Origin: an uncultured Clostridia bacterium
GTDB taxonomy: Bacteria; Bacillota; Clostridia; UBA1381
Assembly (NCBI GenBank): GCA_934462715.1
Contig: CAKSIJ010000001.1
Span: forward strand, 208,931 to 272,930
Direction: 5' to 3'
DNA length: 64,000 nt
A model generated the notes under the pieces. It made no database searches. It was not told where the DNA came from and saw nothing but the letters and a program-made list of their open reading frames with translations. This document shows positions 27,301 through 35,683 of this stretch, one piece after another; position 1 is the stretch's first letter; each line of letters begins with the position of its first letter. Both the position numbers and the translations under genes were made by a program.

Positions 27301-28976
27301 AGTGACGGAATATCACCGCCGCTTACGAAAACTCCGCACGCTGCAACGTCATGAATTTCACTGTTTTTAACCGCACAGTTTTTCGACTTTGTGACAGACA
27401 CACCTCTGCCGCCGGCTGAGAGTATCTCCGTATTATCCAAAACAACTCCGTCGCAATCGGTAATTTTAACTGCCGTAGTGTTGTTTTTGCCGATTTGGAT
27501 ATTCTTTATCGTTATATTTTGGGAATTTGTTATATCGAAGATGCTGTAACCTCCCGTTGTCAGCTCGACATTTGAAATTCCTCCGTCGGGGCAGTAGTAG
27601 AGCCGTTTTGACGGCACATCGATATACCACTCGCCCGGCATTGTCAGCTCATCGAGAATATTTACCGCTGCTCCGTAGCTTCCGCTCATATTTATCTTAT
27701 CTATAGACACAGTACCGTCCGTACAGGTGAACTGTCTTCTCCAGATTGTATATACATTGTTAAACCAGACAAGATATGCGCTGTCGGCGTTCCAGTTTGC
27801 CGATCTTTCATTGTTATGGAACTTAATCTCAGAAGCTCCGCTGACATTGGTAAAATCGTCATAGCCCACATCGGGGTAGCGTGCAAGCTGCTGCTTTCTG
27901 CCATCTGCATACAGCTTATAATAGCTGTTCAATCCGAGTGCTTTGGCTGTTTTGACCTCGCTCATATAATCTCCCAGATCAAGATACATAAGCTTTGCTC
28001 TTGCAGCCTTTCCTACTCTTGACAGAATTTCATCGCTTACAACCTTATGGAAATCATCGCCCGAAAACTTAATCGAAGCGTTAACCGTTACGGCTTCATC
28101 AGCATAGGAATCGATTATAATATTTTTCTTCTCATTTATTGCAACGCTTTCTCCGAAATTATAATCTCCGCCCTTTATATAAATACGGCAGCCGTCAAAG
28201 CCGCGGAAGCTTTCCGACAATTCAAGCGCTCTTGCAAGCGTTTTTACCGGTGATTCAACCCTGCCGTCAGCTTCATCGTTTCCGTTCTTTGACACATATA
28301 TGCCGAAATCCTTTTCAAATAAGCCGACATTTGCCGTTACCTCTTTTTCACTTATTAAAATTATATTGTTATCCGTATATACGTGCTTTCCGCCAAGCGT
28401 TTTCAAATCAACCTCACCCGAAAGCTCCGTATTGAATATTTTATTGAGAACTCCGGCATTTACATATATACCTCCGTCTTTTGCATACGGTTCGGAATTG
28501 AGAATCGTACGTTCGCCGTAAACGATTGCATTTTTATTGCCAATGTTCATTATTACGCTGTCTTTCATAATAGAATCGTAGCTGTTTACTACCGAAAATT
28601 CCGTTTTGTATGTATCGCCGGTATTGGCATATGTTGCATAAAGGTCGAACATTTCAGTACCGGCTGAAACTCTTTGAGTATTCAGCTCAAAGCTGTAATT
28701 AAAATTACCCAGAATATCTGTTTGTATTTCCGCTATGTTTTGTATTGCATTAACTGCCGGTGCGGTGAAATCCGTGCCTTTTTCCGCCGCACGGATAGTG
28801 ACGGTTCTGTAACCCATACCGTCAGATACCTTTCCGGTAACATTTACCGTTTTATTCTGCATATCAACATTAACGGCGCTGATCGTTACGATATTGTCCT
28901 GTGCCGATACCGGTATGCACGGCAAAGCCGATATGCCGAGAATTACGCTCAAAAGTGTGCTTAATATTTTTTTCAT
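24375..28976 (-). CDS. Giant exported beta-helix enzyme, GH141-like, with nested binding modules
   Basis: 1533 aa. Signal peptide 1-25, an N-terminal sandwich (to about 130), a stalk-like domain (about 140-215), then a GH141-like beta-helix starting with YVSKNGNDEADG and including QLARYPDVG and a long series of N-rich coils (about 220-820). Near 825 the helix is interrupted by a CBM-like domain (to about 960), a Big-like domain carrying an EF-hand-like loop (DSDGNGIVDGSEL, about 1023) and a LamG-like domain (to about 1260). A typical beta-helix end (NRDLTMKENSSLF, about 1315) only then follows, then a fibronectin-III-like domain (1349-1435) and a C-terminal sandwich. Substrate unknown; fucosylated or pectic glycan is inferred. 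Confidence 0.6.
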   Translation of the reverse strand: MKKILSTLLSVILGISALPCIPVSAQDNIVTISAVNVDMQNKTVNVTGKVSDGMGYRTVTIRAAEKGTDFTAPAVNAIQNIAEIQTDILGNFNYSFELNTQRVSAGTEMFDLYATYANTGDTYKTEFSVVNSYDSIMKDSVIMNIGNKNAIVYGERTILNSEPYAKDGGIYVNAGVLNKIFNTELSGEVDLKTLGGKHVYTDNNIILISEKEVTANVGLFEKDFGIYVSKNGNDEADGRVESPVKTLARALELSESFRGFDGCRIYIKGGDYNFGESVAINEKKNIIIDSYADEAVTVNASIKFSGDDFHKVVSDEILSRVGKAARAKLMYLDLGDYMSEVKTAKALGLNSYYKLYADGRKQQLARYPDVGYDDFTNVSGASEIKFHNNERSANWNADSAYLVWFNNVYTIWRRQFTCTDGTVSIDKINMSGSYGAAVNILDELTMPGEWYIDVPSKRLYYCPDGGISNVELTTGGYSIFDITNSQNITIKNIQIGKNNTTAVKITDCDGVVLDNTEILSAGGRGVSVTKSKNCAVKNSEIHDVAACGVFVSGGDIPSLTPGNNSVENCHIYEYAPESTNTAGVSLEGMGNTVKNNVIHDSASQGVYLEPKSNGMLIENNEIYNVVRGLSDAGAIYGINVKEYTGTKILNNYVHDLTKSYKNWGGVHGIYLDNGTSGFTVSNNIVSDSLSAGLISGGRDNKITNNMFIDCSFEKFDTRVKLGGWLRGYKNWAPEVVNADGYDEEKWKNTYDFWQGLLDDSAKEKAYLDSKKADGTYDEDKYFDAGSPWNGVIKNNLTIAQKKVFGMNPVDIWWDFKNEKYNLTYEGNLSVMGSMRQKAELSGETVHGGSKAMKYEIIQGSNTAIKKLIGEKAKPGEIYKISAWIYADTVKNSAKAKISTDKNPANIASVVDFPYNIEGSGEVNLPEGSWTQVYCYWVSNSNKNSAVISFTECSVGDIFYIDDVTVDRVLYSEQALPLPGLNDIYSETEYKYKPKALDLSETKAVLNVGESTPIEAYNIFAEENDSDGNGIVDGSELKLRAEKAVIASAASDNDVISVRDGTITAVSGGIAKLTVTDTNGNTASISVVCKSENDGIYRFDGNGGYVSDSDPVYVGEAYRPYSTRSADTGITAADGMILGFTYYDSGLSKTDAMGSVNIGFMFNDETKTLLMEDRWIPGLAEIFASGYRWSRSAGWHRLICKLTDKGNNKLKLQWYCDGVPVYTDNTGIDTGSAVSIYASANKSTLPVCIKNVFTVSGNISSDSEITSAESFILDDFENGEISWTTVSVDLLDGVYEGNDRKVTDEISSWFEDFDNRDLTMKENSSLFTIMPQFKPINFANMGNTVKVNRREQEAPIIRLADIGDDKTVTFIWNNVSGASSYRLVISKTEDMSQIVYKNTLDTNTDKVWLPETGEYYCTVTAVNLSKNYRCETVSEKYCLSIDGSVKFNRTEIVPGDAKRYVSFIYDCDGALAGKVILAQKDSSGKLISTAVSDIPKPVDGQITISGYCDDGNTLECYLWNGINGMKPYCSKESN

Positions 28977-29031
28977 ACAAACTCCTCATTCTCCGTTGAA
29001 TCCGGTTAAATTATAATTTGCCTCAGGCGGC

Positions 29032-29055
29032 ATTTGCAGGCATAAGCCTGCAAAT
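29032..29055. other. Perfect intercistronic hairpin
   Basis: TTTGCAGGC and GCCTGCAAA form a nine-base stem with a short loop between two operon genes. A GCCGCC segment adjoins it. There is no T-run beyond it; the role may be mRNA processing or stability. Confidence 0.4.
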
Positions 29056-29073
29056 ACCTTTACCCTTGTACCT

Positions 29074-32031
29074 TTAAAACTGATGAGTGTATGCGTCAAC
29101 GAGAGGTATTGCACCGTCAAGGCTGTTCCATGCGAATACCTTGATTACCGCAGTTCCCGATGTGTGTCCCGTTAAATCCAAAGCTGTACTTTCTTTGCTC
29201 TCAAAATAAACCGTTTCACCGATTGTAACTGTACCGCTCTGATACTTCATATCGATCAGCTTGTTTGTGTCCTTGTCATATGCCGCAACAATAATTGCGT
29301 AGCTCTGATTTCCGACAAGCTTGTTGTTTGTCAGCGAAGCTTTGAAATATACTTTCTTGCCGTTAAGTCCCTCTGCTGTGGTAATATCCGCAAGGTCATC
29401 GCCGGTAAGATCGCTCAGGGTTATTTCCGCATTCGGTACTGAATCCGGATCCAGTTTGACTGCGTACATATTTACGTTCTTTAAATATGCAGTTCTGTCA
29501 ACTGTAACCTGATTCATTGATAACATTATACCTGTAATGTTTGTTATACCAATATATCCGGTGTCAATTGTTGTTGTAGCTTTTGCATCCTCGTATATAT
29601 ATTCCTTGCCGCCGCACGTCAAATAAATTGTCTGAGCAACATCACCTTTTTCATCTTTTTGTTTTAAATCATAGACGATTTTTACATGAGCATAACCCTT
29701 GTTGTCAAGCTTGAAGTCTTTATCTACAAGAAATATACTGTTTTCATCGCCGTTTTCGTTTTGAGGATATGTAGCTTTTTTATCGCCTGTTTCGGTATTG
29801 TTGGTAAGATAATTCCATATAACACCAAACGCACGGTTAGCGCTGTAACGACCTCTGCCGAGTTTGGTTAATGTTCCGCCTTGATTATCTGCATTTTTGC
29901 CGTTTATTGACCAAATTGCATATTCAAGATTATTAGGATTATCCGCAGTTGTTTCAACCTTAGTATCAAATTCAACAATAATTCTGTCTGCATCCTTTGT
30001 TGCAAGGAAACTGTCCTCTGCGCTGACAGATACTGAGTTATCCTTGTTGTCCTCCGGTTCGTTCGGCAGGCGAAGTACAAGACTTCCGTCCTTTTCTGTA
30101 ACCATTTCTCCCTTATTGTTTACCTTGTAGCTTCCGTTTCTTATCATATCATACTGTGAATTTAAAAGCGTATATCCGTTTCCGATAACGTCCGAAACCT
30201 TAACGGAATCGGTTGTGAATGCAAGCACGGTATCTCCCGAAAGCTCTTCGCCTGTGTTTGTCTTAATCAATTCCTTGTTAAGCTTGAGAGTGTATTTTAA
30301 GTTCGGCCTAAGTCCGTTTGCAGGTCTTACCGAAAGTGTATTCTTTGCGGCATAGAATGTGTTAACCGTTTCGATTTTTTCTTCGCCGTAATAAAGCTCT
30401 GCCGAATTTGCAAGGTCTGAAATGCTCGGTGTCTGGTTAAATTCTACGTCTATATCGTCAAGCGTTGAAAGCTTTTTGCCGTTTGCCGGGTTTGTTGACT
30501 TAACGCTTAACGGTTCTTTAATAGATACAACGGTAAGATCATCTATAATTGATGAACCGCAGTAATCGCTGTAGAATAAAAGATTGCTGTTCGGGTTTGA
30601 AAACTTTAATTCTTGTGAATTGCTCATGTTACCGTTAACATATAGTGACACTTTCATGTAACCGTCATCAAAGCTGTTTTCTGTCGGATATTCGGTTACA
30701 AAATCAATGTTATTCCAGCCTGAATTTATCGGAAGCCCTCTTTTTCCTCCGTTAGGATAATAATTATCACCGATTCTGAAATGTGACATTCTTTCAGTAC
30801 CATCTTCATAACGTTCGCCGTGAACATCGGCAGATTCTGTTGTTTTTCCGCTGAATAAAATTGCTGTTCTGCCGAGACAATTAACATCTGAACCAATAGC
30901 GTTTCTGCCGTTAAAATATATGCGGTATGATACTACAGCAGGTACATTACCGGCAACACCCAAATCAACCTTTGTGTCGTGTACCGCCGTTTTTACCATC
31001 TCTGTTGAATCAACCGGGTTTGTTACTGAAGCATATTTTGTATCTACAAGATTTGCCGTATTTGATGAAACGGTAACAAGCTGTTTAGCGGTGGCAGTTG
31101 TTGTTCCGTCATTGTAGGTGTATGTAATAACGGCGTTTCCGCTTCCGTTTGCGGTGATTGCCCCGTCAGCATACGCAGCAACCGTTTCATCGGATGATAC
31201 GGCTGTGATGTGTGCTGTATCGGCTGCCGTTCTTGTAACGTTGCCCGACATCGTACCCTTTGCACCGTCCTGTAAATATGCTATAACCCCTGTTGTTTCT
31301 CCGGGCATAAGCACATTTTTTGTCTTTGTGATATCAAGCGCACCAAATGCATATTTCAGCTCTGTGCTGTCAAATTTTGAGAATTTATTTTTTTTGCCGG
31401 CGGTGTTTTCAAAGAATACATTTGCGCCGGACACCTTTTCCACCGTTATATCATCAACGTAGAATATATCACAGGTATTGTCCTCGGCAGTACCCGCTGT
31501 TGCGTCGGTAAATTCAAGGTTTATTTTCTTGTTCCAAATTGAATAATATTGTGTCGTTTTTGCGCCCGCAACAAAATACATACTTATCTCCTGCCATTCG
31601 CCGGCAGATATGCTCACCGGCTGCGGGTTATAAAATTTATCCTCGCCTAATATACCGTCATATTCATATGATATACTTAAATTTGTTGTTCCGTTTTTTA
31701 TACGTCCTCCGCACACATATGCCTTATAAAGATATGTTTCGCCCTCTTCAAGACCGTTTCCGGCTGCATTGTAAACGTAATGCAGTACCTTAGACGACGC
31801 GCCCGTTATGTTAACCTTCAATGCACCCGTGCCGTCATCGCTGCGAGATACCGTTTGGTCAAGCGCTACGACTGCGTTATTTCCCCAAAGAAAACCGTCG
31901 TTATATGTACTGAATCTTTCGTTTATAACAGGCTCGTTTCCGCCGTTGGTGCCGGCAGCATATGTAAAGCTGAATGTCGAAAATGCCGTGGTAACAGCAG
32001 CAAATACAGATAAAACCTTTTTAAATTTCAT
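29074..32031 (-). CDS. Exported modular glycan-binding protein (CBM-Big-LamG)
   Basis: 985 aa. Signal peptide (about 1-25, ending TYAAG), CBM-like domain (about 30-215, with FYVDDITVEKV), Big-like domain starting LDITKTKNVLMPGE, LamG-like domain (about 340-500), SbsA-type Ig-like domain (about 505-610), a second large lectin-like region, and a C-terminal sandwich ending VFAWNSLDGAIP that resembles the end of the 1533-aa neighbour. No catalytic domain and no SLH units, so it may be released or held by partners. The start at 32031 follows GGAAG. A hairpin element (32050-32063) precedes that ribosome site. Confidence 0.65.
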   Translation of the reverse strand: MKFKKVLSVFAAVTTAFSTFSFTYAAGTNGGNEPVINERFSTYNDGFLWGNNAVVALDQTVSRSDDGTGALKVNITGASSKVLHYVYNAAGNGLEEGETYLYKAYVCGGRIKNGTTNLSISYEYDGILGEDKFYNPQPVSISAGEWQEISMYFVAGAKTTQYYSIWNKKINLEFTDATAGTAEDNTCDIFYVDDITVEKVSGANVFFENTAGKKNKFSKFDSTELKYAFGALDITKTKNVLMPGETTGVIAYLQDGAKGTMSGNVTRTAADTAHITAVSSDETVAAYADGAITANGSGNAVITYTYNDGTTTATAKQLVTVSSNTANLVDTKYASVTNPVDSTEMVKTAVHDTKVDLGVAGNVPAVVSYRIYFNGRNAIGSDVNCLGRTAILFSGKTTESADVHGERYEDGTERMSHFRIGDNYYPNGGKRGLPINSGWNNIDFVTEYPTENSFDDGYMKVSLYVNGNMSNSQELKFSNPNSNLLFYSDYCGSSIIDDLTVVSIKEPLSVKSTNPANGKKLSTLDDIDVEFNQTPSISDLANSAELYYGEEKIETVNTFYAAKNTLSVRPANGLRPNLKYTLKLNKELIKTNTGEELSGDTVLAFTTDSVKVSDVIGNGYTLLNSQYDMIRNGSYKVNNKGEMVTEKDGSLVLRLPNEPEDNKDNSVSVSAEDSFLATKDADRIIVEFDTKVETTADNPNNLEYAIWSINGKNADNQGGTLTKLGRGRYSANRAFGVIWNYLTNNTETGDKKATYPQNENGDENSIFLVDKDFKLDNKGYAHVKIVYDLKQKDEKGDVAQTIYLTCGGKEYIYEDAKATTTIDTGYIGITNITGIMLSMNQVTVDRTAYLKNVNMYAVKLDPDSVPNAEITLSDLTGDDLADITTAEGLNGKKVYFKASLTNNKLVGNQSYAIIVAAYDKDTNKLIDMKYQSGTVTIGETVYFESKESTALDLTGHTSGTAVIKVFAWNSLDGAIPLVDAYTHQF

Positions 32032-32044
32032 AATAACATCTTCC

Positions 32045-32072
32045 TTTCCGCCGCTTTTGCGGCACAAAATTC
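32045..32072 (-). repeat. Leader hairpin element, short copy
   Basis: On the coding strand TTTTGTGCCGC then AAAA then GCGGCGGAAAGGAAG. The stem 32050-32054/32059-32063 sits directly before the SD of the gene at 32031. The flanking bases match the short core of the longer copies, but the outer inverted repeats are absent. Confidence 0.6.
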
Positions 32073-32081
32073 TTCAATAAG

Positions 32082-33515
32082 TTACTTGTTTTCCTTTGCA
32101 TACTCATCAAGCTGTCTTTGAACCTCTTTTAAAACATTTTCCGCACCGGCATTCATCATTCTTGTTTTGTATTCATCAAAGGTGTCACGCCAGTTAACCG
32201 AGCCGTTATCATAGTTTGCATATTCGCCTGCAACGGTTGCCATCTGCGAAAGCTCTGTCTGTACGTTTGACGTATCGAAAACAAAGCCTATAATCTTACT
32301 CTTTTCAGCCTCATCATTAAGCTTTTTGGTTTCCTCCCAAATGTTGTCGTCCTGACCCTCCAAAAGATATGCGTTAAACTGATTGCCGAACTTCCATGCG
32401 GCATTTAAATAGTAGCCGCTGTTTTTGTCAAGCCTGATATGATTGTCGTCAACCCTTGTGTAATGCTTACCCTCGATTCCGTAGGAAAGAATGTTGTACG
32501 CTTCAATGTTTGTGTTCATAAGCTCGATAAACTTGATAGCCTGTTCGGGATGCTTTGAATATGTGTTGATAGCATACATGGTAGCTGTCACTCCGGAGCT
32601 TATAACGTACGGCTTATCGATTTTTACCACCACGTGATCTCCGCCGAGAGTCGTGTTAAGGTATGATTCATAGCCCGGCTTCCAGCCGCAGCCCAGAACA
32701 ACGTATTTCCCCGCCAAATAGTCGTTGCTGTCGTCCATCACGGACGCTATATCGCTTCTGAAATAACCGTTTTCAAACCACTCATGCAGCTTATCCAAGC
32801 CGTGCTGATACCCGTCTGCGTCCCATTCGTAAATTGCCTTTAAGCCGTCCTCTCTCAAATCAAGGCCTACACCCGTGGTTATTCTTTCATAATTTTTTAC
32901 CCAATAGTTGCCCCACGGCTTTGTCGGATAATGTTTCGGCTCGTTTTCCTTTACTTTCTTCATAAACGGCTCAAAATCGTCCCATGTTTTGATTGAAGAA
33001 ATGTCAAGTCCGTACTTGTCAATCCATTTTTTGTCAAGCTCCATTGACGGTACGGTTGACGCTATCTGCTGATTCGGAACAGCATATATCTCGCCGTCGC
33101 GGCGAACGCCGTCCCACCAAAATTCCGGAATTTTGTCCCAAAGCTTTGGAGCGTATTTGTCAATCAGCTCTGTCAGCGGATAATATGAATCATTCTTTAC
33201 TCCATTGTCGTACGGATTCAAATACCCCGTAAAGCAGACGTCAAAATCCTCCTTTGTCGCAAGCTTCATGTTCATTTTCTCGGTGAAAGCTCCGCTGTCG
33301 ATAAACGACAGCTCCACCCTTGCTCCGATTTCCTTTTCGGCAATTTTGTTAAATGCCTCCATCACCGTTTGCAAATCCGATTGCTGTTCTGCCGGCATAT
33401 ACACTCTCAGTGTTACCGGTTCGTTGCCGTCGGTGTTTTTGGTTTTTTCCTTTCCGCAGCCTGCCGTACCGATAAGCATAGTACCTGCAAGCATTGCTGC
33501 CATTAGTTTTTTCAT
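32082..33515 (-). CDS. LplA/YtcQ-type sugar-binding lipoprotein
   Basis: 477 aa. It starts with a lipoprotein signal and the lipobox LIGTAGC (about residues 14-20), so it should be lipid-anchored outside the membrane. The remainder is a family-1 extracellular solute-binding protein, with the YMPAEQQSDLQTVMEAFN opening and a long C-terminal helical region. It captures oligosaccharides for the two permeases encoded just upstream. GGAGG precedes the start. The 102-base gap before it carries an ACCGGAT/ATCCGGT hairpin. It belongs to the lipoprotein group used for pectic oligosaccharides in Bacilli (LplA, YtcQ, YesO); the actual ligand is unknown. Confidence 0.88.
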   Translation of the reverse strand: MKKLMAAMLAGTMLIGTAGCGKEKTKNTDGNEPVTLRVYMPAEQQSDLQTVMEAFNKIAEKEIGARVELSFIDSGAFTEKMNMKLATKEDFDVCFTGYLNPYDNGVKNDSYYPLTELIDKYAPKLWDKIPEFWWDGVRRDGEIYAVPNQQIASTVPSMELDKKWIDKYGLDISSIKTWDDFEPFMKKVKENEPKHYPTKPWGNYWVKNYERITTGVGLDLREDGLKAIYEWDADGYQHGLDKLHEWFENGYFRSDIASVMDDSNDYLAGKYVVLGCGWKPGYESYLNTTLGGDHVVVKIDKPYVISSGVTATMYAINTYSKHPEQAIKFIELMNTNIEAYNILSYGIEGKHYTRVDDNHIRLDKNSGYYLNAAWKFGNQFNAYLLEGQDDNIWEETKKLNDEAEKSKIIGFVFDTSNVQTELSQMATVAGEYANYDNGSVNWRDTFDEYKTRMMNAGAENVLKEVQRQLDEYAKENK

Positions 33516-33617
33516 ATTTTACCTCCTTTTTATATTAACCGGAAATCCGGTTACTGACAGCCACGAGCACATTGCGGGATATGCGCATGACTGTAAGTTA
33601 CTTATTTTATATTTCCT

Positions 33618-34508
33618 TTATCCCTTAACCGAGCCTACAACCATACCCTTTACAAAATACTTTTGGAAGAACGGGAAGATTACAAGTGCCGGTCCGGCAA
33701 CAACGAACATCATTGCCATTCTTGCGGTTTCCGCCGGCATTTCGGAAATATCTATCATGTTGGATACATTTGTGTCCTGCTGCAAAAGCTTCATATTAAG
33801 CATTATTCTCTGAAGCAGATATTGCAAGCTTATCAATTCGTATTTGTCGTTTATGTAAAGCATCGATGTCATCCAGTCGTTCCACTTTCCGAGGAAGAAA
33901 GACAGCGCCATTGTTGCAAGCACCGGCTTTGACAGCGGTATCATAAAGGTAAATAGTATTCTCCATTCGCTCGCACCGTCCAGAACCGCCGACTCAACTA
34001 TTTCCTCCGGGATAGCCTGGAAGGACGCTCTTATATAAAATATTGTCCATGCGCTTACCAAGCTCGGTATTATGTATACCCATATCGTATCGGCAAGACG
34101 CAGATACTGTGTGTAGAGTATATATGTAGGAACAAGTCCGCCGCCGAAAAGACAGGTAAAGTAAAAGTAAAAGTTCAAGCCGTTTCTGAATCTGTAATTT
34201 TTTCTCGAAAGCGGATATGCCATAAGCGAATTGCATATTAACATTCCTAATGTGGCAACTACCGAGAATATAATCGTTACCTTGTATGCGTCAACAACCG
34301 TTTTCGGGTTGGTGAACACGTATTTGTAGCCCGACAGGTCAAAGTGCTTCGGTATCAGGCTGTAGCCGTACTGCAAAACGTCCTGCTCGTTTGAAAAAGA
34401 TACTCCCAAGCACAAAAGTAAAGGATACAAGGTTGCAATACACATTATTATCAGTATCAGATTTAAAACAATCTGACTTTTCTTTATTTTTTTCTTCTTC
34501 ATACTCAT
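33618..34508 (-). CDS. ABC sugar permease, LplC/YtcP type
   Basis: 296 aa with about six membrane segments. The cytoplasmic EAA loop is seen as EEIVESAVLDGASEWRILFTFMIPLSKP. The N-terminus is basic (MSMKKKKIKK) before the first helix. Together with the LplB-type permease it forms the channel for the lipoprotein-bound sugar. The start at 34508 follows AAGGA; an ATG two codons later is a possible alternative. 17 bases separate it from the preceding permease gene. Confidence 0.9.
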   Translation of the reverse strand: MSMKKKKIKKSQIVLNLILIIMCIATLYPLLLCLGVSFSNEQDVLQYGYSLIPKHFDLSGYKYVFTNPKTVVDAYKVTIIFSVVATLGMLICNSLMAYPLSRKNYRFRNGLNFYFYFTCLFGGGLVPTYILYTQYLRLADTIWVYIIPSLVSAWTIFYIRASFQAIPEEIVESAVLDGASEWRILFTFMIPLSKPVLATMALSFFLGKWNDWMTSMLYINDKYELISLQYLLQRIMLNMKLLQQDTNVSNMIDISEMPAETARMAMMFVVAGPALVIFPFFQKYFVKGMVVGSVKG

Positions 34509-34525
34509 GACCGGTAATTCCTTTC

Positions 34526-35488
34526 TTAAAACAAGCTTAAATCGTCATCAATTTTTCTGATAACAAAGTTGGTGATATATACAAGCACAAAACCGACAAC
34601 GGCTTTTAAAAATCCTACCGCACTCGAAAGCTTCATATCGCCGATTACCCTCATGGTTCTGTAAAGGTATGTATCGATAACGTCGGTTGTTGAATAAAGC
34701 GCTCCGGAATCTCTTGTCAGCTGATAGAAAAGACCGAAGTCGGAGGAGAATATTCCGCCGATTGCCATTATCAACTGTAAAACTATAAGCCTTGTCAGCA
34801 TGGGAAGCGTTACATACTTTATTTCCTGCCACTTTGAAGCTCCATCTATTCTCGCCGCTTCGTAAAGGCTTGCGTCTATTCCCATCAGCGTTGCGTAATA
34901 TATGATACAGCCCATTCCGACATTCTTCCAGACGTTTGCAAAATTCAGAATCCCCGGCCACACGGCAGGTGTGTTGTAAAACTGTATGCCCTGCATACCC
35001 AGCGACTTCAAAAGGTTGTTTATTATACCATACTGAGGCTGCAAAAATGCGTATACCACATATCCTATCGTAACCCATGAAATAAAATTCGGCGTGATGA
35101 GAATTGTCTGATACGTCTTTAAAGCTTTTCTGCTTGTCAGCTCATAGAATACTATCGCAAGTGCAATCTCGGCTATCATCAGCGTTGCTATGAACAGCAA
35201 ATTCAGCGACAGAGTGTTTCTCACCAGTCTTGCACAGTCGTTCGACAGTACAAAAAATTTAAAGTTGTCAAATCCGACCCACTTACTGCCCCATATTCCT
35301 CTGCTGTATTTGTAATCCTTGAATGCAATAAGCAATCCGTACAGCGTACAGTAGCTGAATATAAAAGTGTGCAGCACAGGAAGAATACTCATCTGTACCC
35401 ACTGCCACTCGCGTCCTCCCATTTTCTTTTTCTTCTTTGCCGAATCGGTAACAACACCGCTGCTCCTAAGCTTTTTTGCCGAATCCAT
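34526..35488 (-). CDS. ABC sugar permease, LplB type
   Basis: 320 aa. A basic N-terminal tail (SAKKKKKMGGREW) is followed by about six membrane helices and the EAA loop YEAARIDGASKWQEIKYVTLPML. This is the longer permease of LplB/YtcP-style importers. The start at 35488 is preferred to the ATG at 35506 because AGAGG lies eight bases upstream of it. It is the first gene of the nine-gene operon. No ATPase gene is present in the window, which is usual for this class; a shared MsmX-type ATPase elsewhere is expected. Confidence 0.9.
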   Translation of the reverse strand: MDSAKKLRSSGVVTDSAKKKKKMGGREWQWVQMSILPVLHTFIFSYCTLYGLLIAFKDYKYSRGIWGSKWVGFDNFKFFVLSNDCARLVRNTLSLNLLFIATLMIAEIALAIVFYELTSRKALKTYQTILITPNFISWVTIGYVVYAFLQPQYGIINNLLKSLGMQGIQFYNTPAVWPGILNFANVWKNVGMGCIIYYATLMGIDASLYEAARIDGASKWQEIKYVTLPMLTRLIVLQLIMAIGGIFSSDFGLFYQLTRDSGALYSTTDVIDTYLYRTMRVIGDMKLSSAVGFLKAVVGFVLVYITNFVIRKIDDDLSLF

Positions 35489-35550
35489 TACGATACCTCT
35501 TTCCATTAGTTTAGTTAACCGAACATTTTATTTACGGTTTCTTTACTTAA

Positions 35551-35579
35551 ATGTTACACTAATTTCACAATAAATTCAA
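35551..35579 (-). promoter_or_regulatory. Promoter of the large polysaccharide operon
   Basis: Minus strand TTGAAT (35574-35579), 17-base spacer, TAACAT (35551-35556). The weak -10 box fits an activator-dependent promoter. It is the only good promoter I see upstream of the nine genes that run down to 11068. Confidence 0.55.
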
Positions 35580-35605
35580 TGGTTAGATTTTGGAAGTTGT
35601 TGGTT
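35580..35605. promoter_or_regulatory. Possible shared operator between divergent promoters
   Basis: TGGTT occurs at 35580-35584 and 35601-35605, 21 bp apart. On the minus strand this reads AACCA...AACCA, the nearer copy touching the -35 of the operon promoter, the same position as AACCA before the GH29 -35 box. The YesN-type regulator encoded next door is the natural candidate ligand. Confidence 0.35.
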
Positions 35606-35620
35606 TTTTTTTCAAATATC

Positions 35621-35649
35621 TTTACAAAGACAAAAAAATGCTGTATAAT
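35621..35649 (+). promoter_or_regulatory. Promoter of the YesN/YesM-type two-component genes
   Basis: TTTACA (35621-35626), exactly 17 bases, TATAAT (35644-35649). Transcription should begin near 35656, which rules out any translation start upstream of that for the regulator. Confidence 0.7.
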
Positions 35650-35683
35650 TTTTGTAATAAATCATGATAGGCAGGTGCAGGCA

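Noticed and set aside
13554..28976. Polysaccharide lyase assignment for the two exported beta-helix proteins
   Set aside because: Right-handed beta-helices occur in lyases and hydrolases; the opening segment and ARYPD/ARYPN block look more like GH141-type proteins, and I see no clear lyase active-site signature. Not excluded, but not called.
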